In this document: in pieces, positions 8,353 to 16,470 of the stretch | How positions within the stretch are numbered: position 1 is the first letter of the stretch | Layout of the letters: every line of letters starts with the position of its first letter | Origin: Paenibacillus tepidiphilus | GTDB lineage: Bacteria; Bacillota; Bacilli; Paenibacillales; Paenibacillaceae | Assembly: GCF_008635795.1 (NCBI RefSeq) | Contig: NZ_VWRQ01000008.1 | Location: 1-64,000 of the forward strand | DNA length: 64,000 bases | Direction of reading: 5' to 3' | The notes under the pieces: model-generated | Database searches by the model: none | What the model was told of the DNA's origin: nothing | What the model saw: only the letters and a program-made list of their open reading frames with translations | Program-made: the position numbers and the translations under genes

Positions 8353-8916
8353 CTATTCCAGGTTCGCGTGCTTGCCATACATGGTCCCGGAGCTCTGTGC
8401 CTGCTCGTCCATCAGCCGCAGGATCACCGCGTCCAGATAGAGCAGCAGTGTCTGCTCGAACAAGGAGCCCATCGGCTGCACCGTAAGCTCTGTGCCCGAG
8501 GCTTGATCCTTGGGCGCACCGGGCAGCGTCACGGTGATATCGGCTGCGGAGCCGATGGTTGACTCCGGCTGGATCGTCAGCGCAGCGACGGTAGCCTGCA
8601 GCCCCTGCGCCTTCTCCAGCATCCCGGTCAGGGTGCGGGTCTCGCCCGAGCCGGAGCCGATGAGGAGCAGATCGCCCTCGCCAATGCCGGGAGTGACGGT
8701 CTCGCCGACCACATGCGCCTGGAAGCCCAGATGCATCAGACGCATCGCGAAAGCCTTCATCATCAGCCCGGAGCGGCCGGCGCCGGCCACGAAGATCTTG
8801 TCCGCGCCCAGGATCGCCTGCGTCAGACGGTCATCCGCAGGCTCCGGCAGGAGTGCCGCAGCGCGCTCCAGCTCCTGCAGAATCTGCCTGAACTGTTGAC
8901 TCACTGGCAGAGACAT
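8353..8916 (-). CDS. hxlB: 6-phospho-3-hexuloisomerase
   Basis: 187 residues, the usual length. A single SIS sugar-isomerase domain is visible: GAGRSGLMMKAFAMRLMHLG near residue 45, and LLLIGSGSGETRTL near 90. The enzyme converts D-arabino-3-hexulose-6-phosphate to fructose-6-phosphate, the second step of the ribulose monophosphate route for formaldehyde fixation. The start lies one base after the hxlA stop, so the two are translationally coupled. In Bacillus subtilis the same pair serves formaldehyde detoxification under HxlR, which is encoded divergently here. Confidence 0.95.
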   Translation of the reverse strand: MSLPVSQQFRQILQELERAAALLPEPADDRLTQAILGADKIFVAGAGRSGLMMKAFAMRLMHLGFQAHVVGETVTPGIGEGDLLLIGSGSGETRTLTGMLEKAQGLQATVAALTIQPESTIGSAADITVTLPGAPKDQASGTELTVQPMGSLFEQTLLLYLDAVILRLMDEQAQSSGTMYGKHANLE

Positions 8917-8917
8917 C

Positions 8918-9550
8918 TTATTGTGCTCCGATCAGCCGTTTCATCTCGGCGGCCGCAGCGCGCTTGTCAGCTTGTCCTGTAATGCCGCCGCCTACGATAA
9001 TCAGGTCAGGGGATGCGGCGATTACTTCCGGCAGCGTTTCGAGCTTGATACCGCCGGCCACTGCTGTCTTGGCGTTCTTAACGACGCTCTTGATGACGCG
9101 GAGCTGTTCGAAGGAGTTCTCGCCTTCAGCCTGCAGGTCATAGCCGGTATGCACGCAGATATAATCAACGCCCAGAGCGTCGACTTCGCGTGTGCGCTGC
9201 TCAAGATTTTTCACATTGATCATATCGATCAGAATCTGCTTGCCATGCTTGCGGGCTTCTTCCACTGCGCCCTTAATGGTGGAATCATCCGTTGCGCCCA
9301 GAACAGTAATGAGATCCGCTCCTGCCTCGGAAGCCTTCATCACTTCATAGCCTCCAGCGTCCATTACCTTCAGATCAGCCAGGACGGCAAGATGAGGGAA
9401 GCTGTCCTTGATGGCCTTAACAGCGTGCAGTCCTTCATTGATGACAACCGGTGTTCCAATTTCTACGATATCAATGAACTCCTGTACCTCGGCTACAACC
9501 GCTTTGGCTTCAGGGATATTGACCAGATCAAGTGCAAGTTGAAGTTTCAT
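8918..9550 (-). CDS. hxlA: 3-hexulose-6-phosphate synthase
   Basis: 210 residues, full length. It belongs to the orotidine-phosphate-decarboxylase-like barrel family and shows the DLKVMD metal/substrate motif (DXKXXD, about 60-65), the HTGYD motif and the phosphate-binding VGGGITGQ near the C-terminus. It condenses formaldehyde with ribulose-5-phosphate. First gene of hxlAB; GAGGAGG precedes the ATG. A 192-bp spacer with nested inverted repeats separates it from the divergent regulator gene, which fits HxlR-controlled transcription. Confidence 0.95.
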   Translation of the reverse strand: MKLQLALDLVNIPEAKAVVAEVQEFIDIVEIGTPVVINEGLHAVKAIKDSFPHLAVLADLKVMDAGGYEVMKASEAGADLITVLGATDDSTIKGAVEEARKHGKQILIDMINVKNLEQRTREVDALGVDYICVHTGYDLQAEGENSFEQLRVIKSVVKNAKTAVAGGIKLETLPEVIAASPDLIIVGGGITGQADKRAAAAEMKRLIGAQ

Positions 9551-9643
9551 GATGATAAAATCCTCCTCAGGTTTGGTATATGAAGTAATCTATGTCTCCG
9601 TTATGTCCTGCTTATCATTCCACGGCCGTGTCTAGATTATAAA

Positions 9644-9710
9644 TACAATAGTACCCTTCTTGAAAGTAGGCACTATTTTATTATATAGTGTTGAAAAGTA
9701 TACTATTGTA
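9644..9710. promoter_or_regulatory. Nested inverted repeats between hxlA and hxlR (candidate HxlR operator)
   Basis: TACAATAGTA (9644-9653) and its exact reverse complement TACTATTGTA (9701-9710) enclose a second inverted repeat, CACTAT (9671-9676) and ATAGTG (9685-9690). HxlR-type regulators bind inverted or repeated A/T-rich sites in such divergent spacers. The pairing is seen directly; binding is inferred. Confidence 0.6.
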
Positions 9711-9742
9711 CCGCTGTAGGGCGGAAGGGAGTGTCCACACAT

Positions 9743-10108
9743 ATGTCACGGAACGAAGAAAGAGTTTTTAACTGTGAGAAAGAGCTGACCCTCTCCATCA
9801 TCGGCGGCAAATGGAAAATGATTATTATGTGGCATCTCGGCAAGGAAGGCACCAAACGCTTCAGTGAGCTGAAGGCGCTGATACCCGATATTACGCAGCG
9901 GATGCTGACCACCCAGCTTCGTGAGCTGGAAGAGGACGGCATCGTCGACCGGAAGGTCTACGCCGTAGTGCCGCCCAAGGTTGAGTATAGCCTGACATCG
10001 CGCGGCCAGAGCCTGATTCCCATCCTTGATCTCATGTACGAATGGGGCAAGGAATATATGGAGGAGTCGGGACTGCAGGTTACGATCCGGAATTCGTCGG
10101 TCCAGTAA
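9743..10108 (+). CDS. hxlR: HxlR-family transcriptional activator of hxlAB
   Basis: 121 residues from the ATG at 9743, eleven bases after GGAAGGGAG; a GTG at 9731 sits directly on the ribosome site and is unlikely. The winged-helix core is canonical: [50 protein letters not shown] and [13 protein letters not shown]. The Cys in [16 protein letters not shown] corresponds to the conserved N-terminal Cys of thiol- or aldehyde-sensing members. In B. subtilis HxlR responds to formaldehyde and activates hxlAB; the divergent arrangement here supports the same job. Confidence 0.92.
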   Translation: MSRNEERVFNCEKELTLSIIGGKWKMIIMWHLGKEGTKRFSELKALIPDITQRMLTTQLRELEEDGIVDRKVYAVVPPKVEYSLTSRGQSLIPILDLMYEWGKEYMEESGLQVTIRNSSVQ

Positions 10109-10124
10109 CTGTATAGCCTCGCAG

Positions 10125-10157
10125 CGTCCTGTTCCGTTTGGAGACAGGGCGTTTTTT
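10125..10157 (+). terminator. Terminator of hxlR
   Basis: CGTCCTGT and ACAGGGCG arms with a T6 tail, 17 bases after the hxlR stop. Confidence 0.8.
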
Positions 10158-10253
10158 GATTTTGATGTATTTGAAAAAGGAAATGATTGTCGGTGGTCGA
10201 ATACTGCAATAGCCCCTATTTGAAGGGGGATTACTACGAAAGGCAGCGATACA

Positions 10254-10766
10254 ATGACCATCGAATCCCTTGTTGTCAAGATATTGAATATAGCTTTTTA
10301 CGCGATTGGGCTTTGGTTTCTGTACTATGTCTATCAACAGCGCAGGCTTAAGAAGAAGGGTACAGATGCGGAATGCGTATACGATCCGGCCCGGATCATC
10401 CCGCACACCGGGCTTCTTGCGGTAATCACCCTTTATGTGACGCTGGTTACCGTGCTGTGGGTGCTCTGCCTCCTCGGACTCAGCGACTGGATCACGGGAC
10501 ACTGGTTCTCCCATGTTTATCCACTGGTCCTGCCTGTTGCGGTTAATCATGAACGGGTTGTGATGATTATCGACAGCCGGGGGATCTTTACGGACCATAC
10601 AGTTATTCCTATGAAGCAGATCAGCAGTTACGAGCTGAAGGATTCAGGCACAGCCGGGGGCCGCCAAATTCTGGAGGTACAAGCGGGGGAGCAGGTACTG
10701 CGTGGATGGGTCCGTGCGGAATCTTTACCCGCGATTAGAGCCTTGTTAGAGCCAAATCCCGGGTAA
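10254..10766 (+). CDS. Small membrane protein of unknown function
   Basis: 170 residues. A first membrane segment (about 6-27, ending YYVYQQRRLKKK) and a hydrophobic region around 52-80 are followed by a C-terminal part that may form a small beta-rich cytoplasmic domain (VVMIIDSRGIFTDHTVIPM). That part vaguely recalls PH-like domains of other small Firmicutes membrane proteins. It stands alone between the hxlR terminator and the oxidoreductase gene 40 bp downstream, with which it could share a transcript. No function can be assigned. Confidence 0.7.
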   Translation: MTIESLVVKILNIAFYAIGLWFLYYVYQQRRLKKKGTDAECVYDPARIIPHTGLLAVITLYVTLVTVLWVLCLLGLSDWITGHWFSHVYPLVLPVAVNHERVVMIIDSRGIFTDHTVIPMKQISSYELKDSGTAGGRQILEVQAGEQVLRGWVRAESLPAIRALLEPNPG

Positions 10767-10806
10767 TACAGAGTAATGAAATCATTAAGAAGGGGAGTAG
10801 GGTCAG

Positions 10807-11787
10807 GTGAAAGCATTGTTGCTGCAAGATAAGGGTCTCTGGAAAGAGATGCAGATCGGGGACGCTGAAGCCCCAAGCTGCGGAGCAGGCGAGATTCTTG
10901 TGGAGGTGCATGCGGCGGGCCTCAATCCAGTCGATTACAAGACTGCCACAGGCGGTAATCCGCGCTGGACCTACCCGCATATTCTCGGACTGGACGTGGC
11001 CGGAGTAGTAGCGGAGACGGGAGAAGGGGTATCTCAATGGGAAAAAGGGGACCGCGTCGTTTACCATGGCGACCTGACGAAACCTGGCGGCTTCGCGGAA
11101 TATGGCGTCGCATATGCAGACAGGGTGTCGCGGATTCCGGATGGCGTAACGTTTGAGGCTGCCGCAGCCCTTCCGACCGCAGGCTACACGGCGTATCAGG
11201 CCCTGCACCGGAAGCTGCCGCTGGAACGGGTGGAGACGATTCTGATTCACGGGGGAGCCGGCGGCGTGGGCGGCTTCGGAGTGCAGCTTGCGAAGCTGGC
11301 CGGGAAACGGGTGATCTCCACCGCTTCAGCCCACAATCATGAGTATGTGCGGTCGCTTGGAGCCGATGAGGTCATCGACTACCGTACAGAGAACATTTAC
11401 GAGAGAGTAATGGCGCTTACGGGCGGCCGCGGCGTCGATGCCGTGGTGGATGCGGTCAGCCGCACGAGCGCCAGCGAGTCTTTGGATTTGCTGGCCTTTA
11501 TGGGCCACCTCGTCTATATTGCCGGACCGCCTGATTTTACGCGGATCAAGACGTTCTCCAAGGTGGTATCCTATCATGAGATTGCTTTGGGAGCTGCGCA
11601 TGGGTCCGGTGATCCGCGGGCGGAGCATGATCTTGCTGTTATCGGAGATGCCATGCTGGCGCTGATGGAGCAGGGCAAGCTGTCCTCCCAGTTACAAGAG
11701 GTGATTACGCTGGAGGAGGTCCCACAGGCGTTAATCCGCCTCTCTGAACGGCATGTCCAGGGGAAAATCGTCGCCAGAATCAAATGA
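10807..11787 (+). CDS. Zinc-independent alcohol dehydrogenase / quinone oxidoreductase-like protein
   Basis: 326 residues from a GTG with GAAGGGGAG upstream. Medium-chain dehydrogenase fold: GroES-like N-terminus (HAAGLNPVDYK, LGLDVAGVVAETG) and nucleotide-binding domain with IHGGAGGVGGFGVQLAK (about 144-160). The Cys/His ligands of the catalytic zinc are absent, as in quinone oxidoreductase and enoyl reductase branches. It probably reduces quinones or unsaturated carbonyls with NADPH. Its position near the formaldehyde genes fits a general electrophile-defence area, but no operon link is visible. A terminator follows at 11800. Confidence 0.88.
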   Translation: MKALLLQDKGLWKEMQIGDAEAPSCGAGEILVEVHAAGLNPVDYKTATGGNPRWTYPHILGLDVAGVVAETGEGVSQWEKGDRVVYHGDLTKPGGFAEYGVAYADRVSRIPDGVTFEAAAALPTAGYTAYQALHRKLPLERVETILIHGGAGGVGGFGVQLAKLAGKRVISTASAHNHEYVRSLGADEVIDYRTENIYERVMALTGGRGVDAVVDAVSRTSASESLDLLAFMGHLVYIAGPPDFTRIKTFSKVVSYHEIALGAAHGSGDPRAEHDLAVIGDAMLALMEQGKLSSQLQEVITLEEVPQALIRLSERHVQGKIVARIK

Positions 11788-11799
11788 TCAGCGCCGCCC

Positions 11800-11824
11800 A
11801 GCCGCCTTCCAGGCGGCTTTTTTG
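11800..11824 (+). terminator. Terminator of the oxidoreductase gene
   Basis: AGCCGCCT and AGGCGGCT form an eight-bp stem around TTCC and are followed by TTTTTT, 13 bases past the stop. Confidence 0.9.
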
Positions 11825-11989
11825 GCGTTACGCAGTCCGGTTGCCGCAAACGGTTTGTGGAATGACGTAGCATGCTTTTCGGTGAAAAAGCCGGAGATTT
11901 AAATTATGATTACCATACTGAATGAGTATCCGCATCCTTTTTCGTGCCTGAGACTCCATGTTGACTAAATCCATAAGGATGTGATCACA

Positions 11990-12217
11990 ATGCAGAACCG
12001 AATTTCTGCCCCCCAGCCGGCTAATGCGCCGGACAATGAACGGCTGGCGTCTGTGGCCCCCGCCGAGGCTCCCCTGCATCCACGACTTGAAATGCTGACC
12101 CGTTCGCGGATGAAGATGCTTGAACAGTTGTTCGAATTATCCGGGCACCCGCTGGCTAACAGGGCAACCGACGCCGTGCACGCGGCTAACAAGGCAGTAA
12201 GGCGGGCCGGCCAATGA
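11990..12217 (+). CDS. Small hypothetical protein
   Basis: 75 residues from the ATG at 11990, preceded by AAGGA at a ten-base distance. The N-terminal half is rich in Ala and Pro and probably disordered (SAPQPANAPDNERLASVAPA). The C-terminal half looks helical (RSRMKMLEQLFELSG, NRATDAVHAANKAVRRAG). No membrane segment or known family is seen. The GntR gene begins 43 bases downstream, so co-transcription is possible. Confidence 0.5.
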   Translation: MQNRISAPQPANAPDNERLASVAPAEAPLHPRLEMLTRSRMKMLEQLFELSGHPLANRATDAVHAANKAVRRAGQ

Positions 12218-12260
12218 ACACCACTGCAATATGTACAACCTTGCAAGGAAGGGATGCTTA

Positions 12261-12644
12261 ATGCTGGAAGAATTATTAACCTCTTCAAAAGCCGCCGGGC
12301 CCACGGCCAAACAATTGCGTGAGCAGCTGCGGCAGCTCATCCTTAGCGGAAGACTGCCCCACGGTCTGCGCTTGCCTTCCATAAGGCAATTGGCTGGCCA
12401 TTTATGCTGCAGCGAAGTTATTATCCGCCGGGTCTACCTTGAATTGGAGCAGGAAGGGCTGCTGGTCCCGCGCAGAGGCGTAGGCACCTTTGTCTGCTGC
12501 CGGCAGGAATCCACGATCCGGGAACGATCGGAACAGCAGCTCTACAATGCATTCCGTGAAGCGGCGGAAATCGGGCGGAATTCACAGTTCTCTGCAGAGG
12601 AAATGCAGGAGGTTCTGCAGAAGGTGCTGGCCAGTGTAAGATAG
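12261..12644 (+). CDS. Short GntR-family regulator (YtrA/YhcF type)
   Basis: 127 residues from the ATG at 12261 (AGGAAGGG seven bases upstream). The GntR winged helix covers about 12-80: LREQLRQLILSGRLPHGLRL, SIRQLAGHL, and LEQEGLLVPRRGVGTFV. The C-terminal tail is only about 45 residues, as in the YtrA subfamily, which normally sits beside ABC transporter genes. No transporter is adjacent here, so its target is unknown. It precedes comQ by about 150 bp, and I see no evidence that it controls comQXPA. Confidence 0.85.
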   Translation: MLEELLTSSKAAGPTAKQLREQLRQLILSGRLPHGLRLPSIRQLAGHLCCSEVIIRRVYLELEQEGLLVPRRGVGTFVCCRQESTIRERSEQQLYNAFREAAEIGRNSQFSAEEMQEVLQKVLASVR

Positions 12645-12798
12645 CCGGAGTATGTCTGGGAATTGTTCCGATTTCTGAAACATCCAGAAGAAGGAAATAC
12701 TATGAGATTATAGAATACCCTCCAGTAGGAAATCTGTTGGACGCACAGCACAGTATTTCATGTAGCGTCGGGAAAGATTCAAATGGGGGGTTCGAAGG

Positions 12799-13716
12799 AT
12801 GGATGGCTGTACCGGGAAGATCGAACAGGAAATGAGAGCCGGGTTGCGGGCGTTCTTTACCGTGCCGTATTTACTGGACCAGGGAATGGCCTGCCTGGAG
12901 GAGAAGCTGCGGGAAGCGCTGCTCTTCGGCAGGCTGACTGTGCTGCATTACCGGGCTTTCGGCGGTACCGGAGCGGGGATCTACCGGGCTGCAGCCGCAG
13001 TGGAGTTCATGATTCTTAGCCTGGATATTATTGATGATCTTCAGGATAAGGACAACCAGGAGACAGTATGGGGCCGGCTGAGTCCGGATATCGCCCTGAA
13101 TATCGCCCTTGGGATGCTGACGCTGTCACAGCACCTGCTGCTTACGGCCGATTTCCCGCATGAGCGGTCCGGCAGTGCTGCCCGGCTGATGAATGAACAG
13201 GTGCTTGCCGCTATTAACGGCCAAACCGTCGATTTATTGAACAATATCGAAAGCGAAGAGGAATACATGGAGATGATCAGGCTGAAATCCGCCGGCCTGC
13301 TTGCGGCGGCCTGCCTGACCGGTACGCTGCTGGCCACCGGAGAACCTCTCTCCGAGGTCAGAACATACGCGGAAGAGCTCGGAATTGCGGCGCAGATGAA
13401 GAATGACATCCGCGACGTTCTGAACTGGGATAACAAGAATGATTTCTGGAACCGGAAGAAGACGTTGCCGACGTTATACCTGCTGCAGTCCATCTCGGAC
13501 GAGCAGCGCTGGATCGCCGACTATTTTGCGGAGCGCCTGCAGCTTGCGGACGTGGTGAACCGCAAAGAGGAGATCGAGCGGATTATGGAAGAGTCGGGCA
13601 CGCTTCTCTACTCTTCCGTCCGGATGAGAACCCATTACTATAATTATCTTGATCTGGTAGGCAAAATCAGCCTCGCTCCCGAATGGAAGGAGCAAATCCT
13701 GGCTATGGCAGACTGA
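12799..13716 (+). CDS. comQ: ComX prenyltransferase
   Basis: 305 residues, the size of known ComQ proteins. It belongs to the polyprenyl synthetase fold, with DDLQD at residues 79-83 as first Asp-rich motif and NDIRD at 202-206 in place of the second, followed by a KKTLP loop near 220. ComQ attaches a geranyl or farnesyl group to a Trp of the ComX precursor and is needed to make the pheromone. First gene of comQXPA. The following comX is separated by 169 bp, unlike the overlapping arrangement in B. subtilis, leaving room for a separate comX promoter. The assignment rests on both fold and the downstream comX-comP-comA order. Confidence 0.9.
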   Translation: MDGCTGKIEQEMRAGLRAFFTVPYLLDQGMACLEEKLREALLFGRLTVLHYRAFGGTGAGIYRAAAAVEFMILSLDIIDDLQDKDNQETVWGRLSPDIALNIALGMLTLSQHLLLTADFPHERSGSAARLMNEQVLAAINGQTVDLLNNIESEEEYMEMIRLKSAGLLAAACLTGTLLATGEPLSEVRTYAEELGIAAQMKNDIRDVLNWDNKNDFWNRKKTLPTLYLLQSISDEQRWIADYFAERLQLADVVNRKEEIERIMEESGTLLYSSVRMRTHYYNYLDLVGKISLAPEWKEQILAMAD

Positions 13717-13738
13717 GCTCCGGCGCGCTCCCGTAAGC

Positions 13739-13790
13739 CCGCAAACGGGTGCCGCAGCGGTCCGCAATGACCCGCAAATAGATTTGCGGG
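13739..13790. promoter_or_regulatory. Candidate ComA binding half-sites upstream of comX
   Basis: CCGCAA occurs at 13739-13744, 13762-13767 and 13772-13777, and its complement TTGCGG at 13784-13789. The second and third copies are ten bases apart, about one helical turn, and the third and fourth form a hairpin (CCCGCAAA / TTTGCGGG, 13771-13790). In B. subtilis ComA recognises TTGCGG-N4-CCGCAA plus a third half-site. The exact N4 spacing is not present, so this is an inference from half-site identity and position. Confidence 0.5.
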
Positions 13791-13885
13791 AATTACTAGC
13801 AGGATTATCGTTTCCAGTTCTAGCAGGAATTGATATAGTGAAATCAAGAGGAACACCTCTTATAAACCGAATGGGGGAATGAACA

Positions 13886-14062
13886 ATGTTGAAGGAAACC
13901 GTTCAGAAATTGATGGCAGATCAAGGTGCAATGGCTCAATTGGAATCGGGCGAGCTTCAATTAACGGGGCTTAGCGAAACGGAGCAACGCGCATTTGCTG
14001 ACGTAATGAACTGCAGAGCAGGCAAGTCAGAACCCCGTATGGCCATGTATTGGACCGCATAA
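13886..14062 (+). CDS. comX: ComX pheromone precursor
   Basis: A 58-residue peptide gene with GGGGGAA before its ATG, lying between comQ and comP as in all comQXPA loci. The N-terminal part (MLKETVQKLMADQGAMAQLE) has the hydrophobic/charged pattern of ComX leaders. The C-terminus is SEPRMAMYWTA, with a single Trp three residues from the end that would be the prenylation target; known ComX tails also carry one conserved Trp. The mature pheromone is probably the last six to ten residues, but the cleavage point is not visible. ComX sequences diverge strongly, so position and the Trp carry most of the evidence. The unmodified Cys at residue 43 is not part of the usual scheme. Confidence 0.87.
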   Translation: MLKETVQKLMADQGAMAQLESGELQLTGLSETEQRAFADVMNCRAGKSEPRMAMYWTA

Positions 14063-14088
14063 TCCAGCAGTATTTGGGGGAAACCGGA

Positions 14089-16470
14089 TTGTCCAGAAGA
14101 AGAATACAAGTTGCCGCATTCACTAGCATTGTTATCCTCCTTGCCGTCTATCTGTCGCTGAGTATCCTGCAGCACCGGATGATTGGTACGGATGTCGAGA
14201 AGGACAGCCAGGGACGCTATGTGGCAACAGACACCCCTCCCGGTTACTGGGGATACGGAAAAATCCTTCCGGGAGATATCATTGAAGAGATTAATGGAAG
14301 CTCCTCCTCGGCGTTTCATTCGATAAAGGCCTTTAACAGAATAGAAGGGGCTTCCACCATTACTTTGGTCCGCACGCTGTCTGATGGCGGACAGGAGAGA
14401 ATAACGCTGGCTGTAGCCAGAGGGATCGGGACCGACAATCTGCTGCTGGAATACATCCTGCCTTTTGGATCCCTGCTGCTGTTCGCCGGTTTCTCGCTGT
14501 TTGTATACCGGCGCAAGAAATGTGACCGGGCGGCGGTTTACCTCATTCTGTTCTTCCTGTCGACAGGCTTTGCCTATTTCAGCGCTTCTTCCTCGGGACG
14601 CGCGGATATCCTGGGCAACATGCTGTTCAACGCCTCATTTATACTGGTGCCGGTATTCTTCCTGCAGTTTCTCGACCAGTATCTGAAGCAGTATTCGGAG
14701 CCGTTGGTTCCCAGAGGCGGGTTCGCCGGGTTCTATAGTATCAGCGCCGCCATTGTGGCTGTAACCCTAATCAAGATCTTTAGTGGCTACAACTTGCTTT
14801 ACTTTATTCCTGTGCATCCTACATTACCTTTCTTTATCTTCATGAATCTCTATACCATCTTTAAATTAATCCAGAAGTTTGTCATGCACCGCCGCGGTCC
14901 GCTGCGAAGCTTGTTCAAGCTGACGCTGTTCGGACATATGCTAGGGTTTATGCCCTTTATCCTGTTGTTTGGTTTACCGAGCCTGTTCGGCATTACGCTG
15001 GTGACTCCGCAGGTATCCTCCATCTTTCTGCTGGCTATTCCTGTGGTGTACCTGTATATGTTCACGACAAGACAATTGTTCGATGTTGATTTTGTCCTGA
15101 GCCGCTTTCTTTATCATCTGATTATTGCCTTCATCCCAACTTCGCTAATTACCGCCTTCGGATTTCTGATTACCCAGCACAACAACTACTCGTGGGTGAA
15201 ATGGGTACAGTTATTTCTGATGGTGTATTTTATTGTAACGATCCTGCTATTTATTAAAGAGTATGCCGATTTCCGGTTAAGACCCAGCTTTAACAAGAAT
15301 CTCTACAGCTTTCAGGGCAGCCTGGACCGGTTCTCCACGCGCATCTCGCGGGTGATGAAGCGGGCCGATCTGGAGCGGGTGCTGGAGCAGGAAATTGTCT
15401 CCATCCTTCCGGTCAAGAAGGTGGCCTTTCTGGAAATTGACAGAGAAGCGGGCTTGCTGGGTGGGCGAAAACGGGCTACAGGCGACGTGCCTGTATCTGT
15501 ACTCACTGCGCTGCGCGGGGCTGTTCATAAACTGACCGTCGGAGAGCTGGTGAATGTCCCCTCCGGGTTATGTGTCACTATGGGCCAGAAGGGTTCAACG
15601 TTCCACGTGCTTTGGCTGGCGGACAAGGAGAACCGTACCAAGTATAACCTGGATGAACTGGGCTGGCTGAAGACCCTGGCCAATTACAGTGCCATCGTAT
15701 ATGAGAATCTCTATCTGATCGAGAATCTGATTGAAGATCTCGAACAGGAATTTCAGAAGCAGAAGGGAGCTTCACCCTGGGTGATGCGCCTGATCTTCAA
15801 TCTCTCGGAGACGGAGCGGCGACGGCTGGCCGCCGATTTGCACGACTCGGCGCTGCAGGACCAGCTCATCTGGTACCGCAAGCTGGAGACGATTATGCTC
15901 GATCATACGATGGCGCCCGATTTATACCGCGAGCTGGAGAGTGTCCGCGAAGGCCTGCTGGATGTCATCCACCAGATCCGCGAGACCTGCAATGAGATGC
16001 GGCCGCCGCTGCTGAAGGAAATGGGCATTGTGGAGGCGCTGGGCCAGCTGTTCGAGCAGGCGCAGATCCGCTCCAATTATGTGATTGATTTTCAGACAAG
16101 CCGGCATGTTTCGGAGTTGAATGATGAACAGACCCTGGCGCTGTTCCGTATCGTACAGGAGCTGCTGCGCAACGCGAGCAAGCATGCCAAAGCCACGGTG
16201 GTGGAGATCGGATTGGAACAGGAACGGAATGCGATCCGGCTGCAGTATAAGGACAACGGGGTGGGCATGGAACTGGACGAGCTGAATGATTCCTATCAGC
16301 ATATGGGGCTGTCCGGAATTAAGGAGAGAGTCCGCAGTCTGGAGGGCGACATTGACTTCCACTCAGCGGTGGGTGAAGGGCTGGAGGTCTGCATTACGCT
16401 GCCGCTGGAGCCGGAAAGTATGAGTATAGAAGGGAGGGAGGATTGGAATGATAAAAATCTTGCTGGTTGA
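14089..16470 (+). CDS. comP: Quorum-sensing histidine kinase
   Basis: 793 residues from TTG at 14089, seven bases after GGGGGA; an earlier TTG at 14050 overlaps comX but has no ribosome site. A first membrane segment is followed by an extracellular region with a PDZ-like stretch (GYGKILPGDIIEEINGSSSS) and then about seven further membrane segments (roughly 130-390), the ComP layout. The kinase core is of the HPK7/NarX class: phosphoacceptor H585 in AADLHDSALQDQ and an ATPase domain with DNGVGMELDE near 722 and GLSGIKERV. It should bind the modified ComX outside the cell and phosphorylate ComA. Its 3' end overlaps comA by 23 bp. Confidence 0.93.
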   Translation: MSRRRIQVAAFTSIVILLAVYLSLSILQHRMIGTDVEKDSQGRYVATDTPPGYWGYGKILPGDIIEEINGSSSSAFHSIKAFNRIEGASTITLVRTLSDGGQERITLAVARGIGTDNLLLEYILPFGSLLLFAGFSLFVYRRKKCDRAAVYLILFFLSTGFAYFSASSSGRADILGNMLFNASFILVPVFFLQFLDQYLKQYSEPLVPRGGFAGFYSISAAIVAVTLIKIFSGYNLLYFIPVHPTLPFFIFMNLYTIFKLIQKFVMHRRGPLRSLFKLTLFGHMLGFMPFILLFGLPSLFGITLVTPQVSSIFLLAIPVVYLYMFTTRQLFDVDFVLSRFLYHLIIAFIPTSLITAFGFLITQHNNYSWVKWVQLFLMVYFIVTILLFIKEYADFRLRPSFNKNLYSFQGSLDRFSTRISRVMKRADLERVLEQEIVSILPVKKVAFLEIDREAGLLGGRKRATGDVPVSVLTALRGAVHKLTVGELVNVPSGLCVTMGQKGSTFHVLWLADKENRTKYNLDELGWLKTLANYSAIVYENLYLIENLIEDLEQEFQKQKGASPWVMRLIFNLSETERRRLAADLHDSALQDQLIWYRKLETIMLDHTMAPDLYRELESVREGLLDVIHQIRETCNEMRPPLLKEMGIVEALGQLFEQAQIRSNYVIDFQTSRHVSELNDEQTLALFRIVQELLRNASKHAKATVVEIGLEQERNAIRLQYKDNGVGMELDELNDSYQHMGLSGIKERVRSLEGDIDFHSAVGEGLEVCITLPLEPESMSIEGREDWNDKNLAG

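Noticed and set aside
10080..10598. 172-codon minus-strand frame across the hxlR end
   Set aside because: Overlaps hxlR and a well-supported membrane protein gene; no ribosome site.
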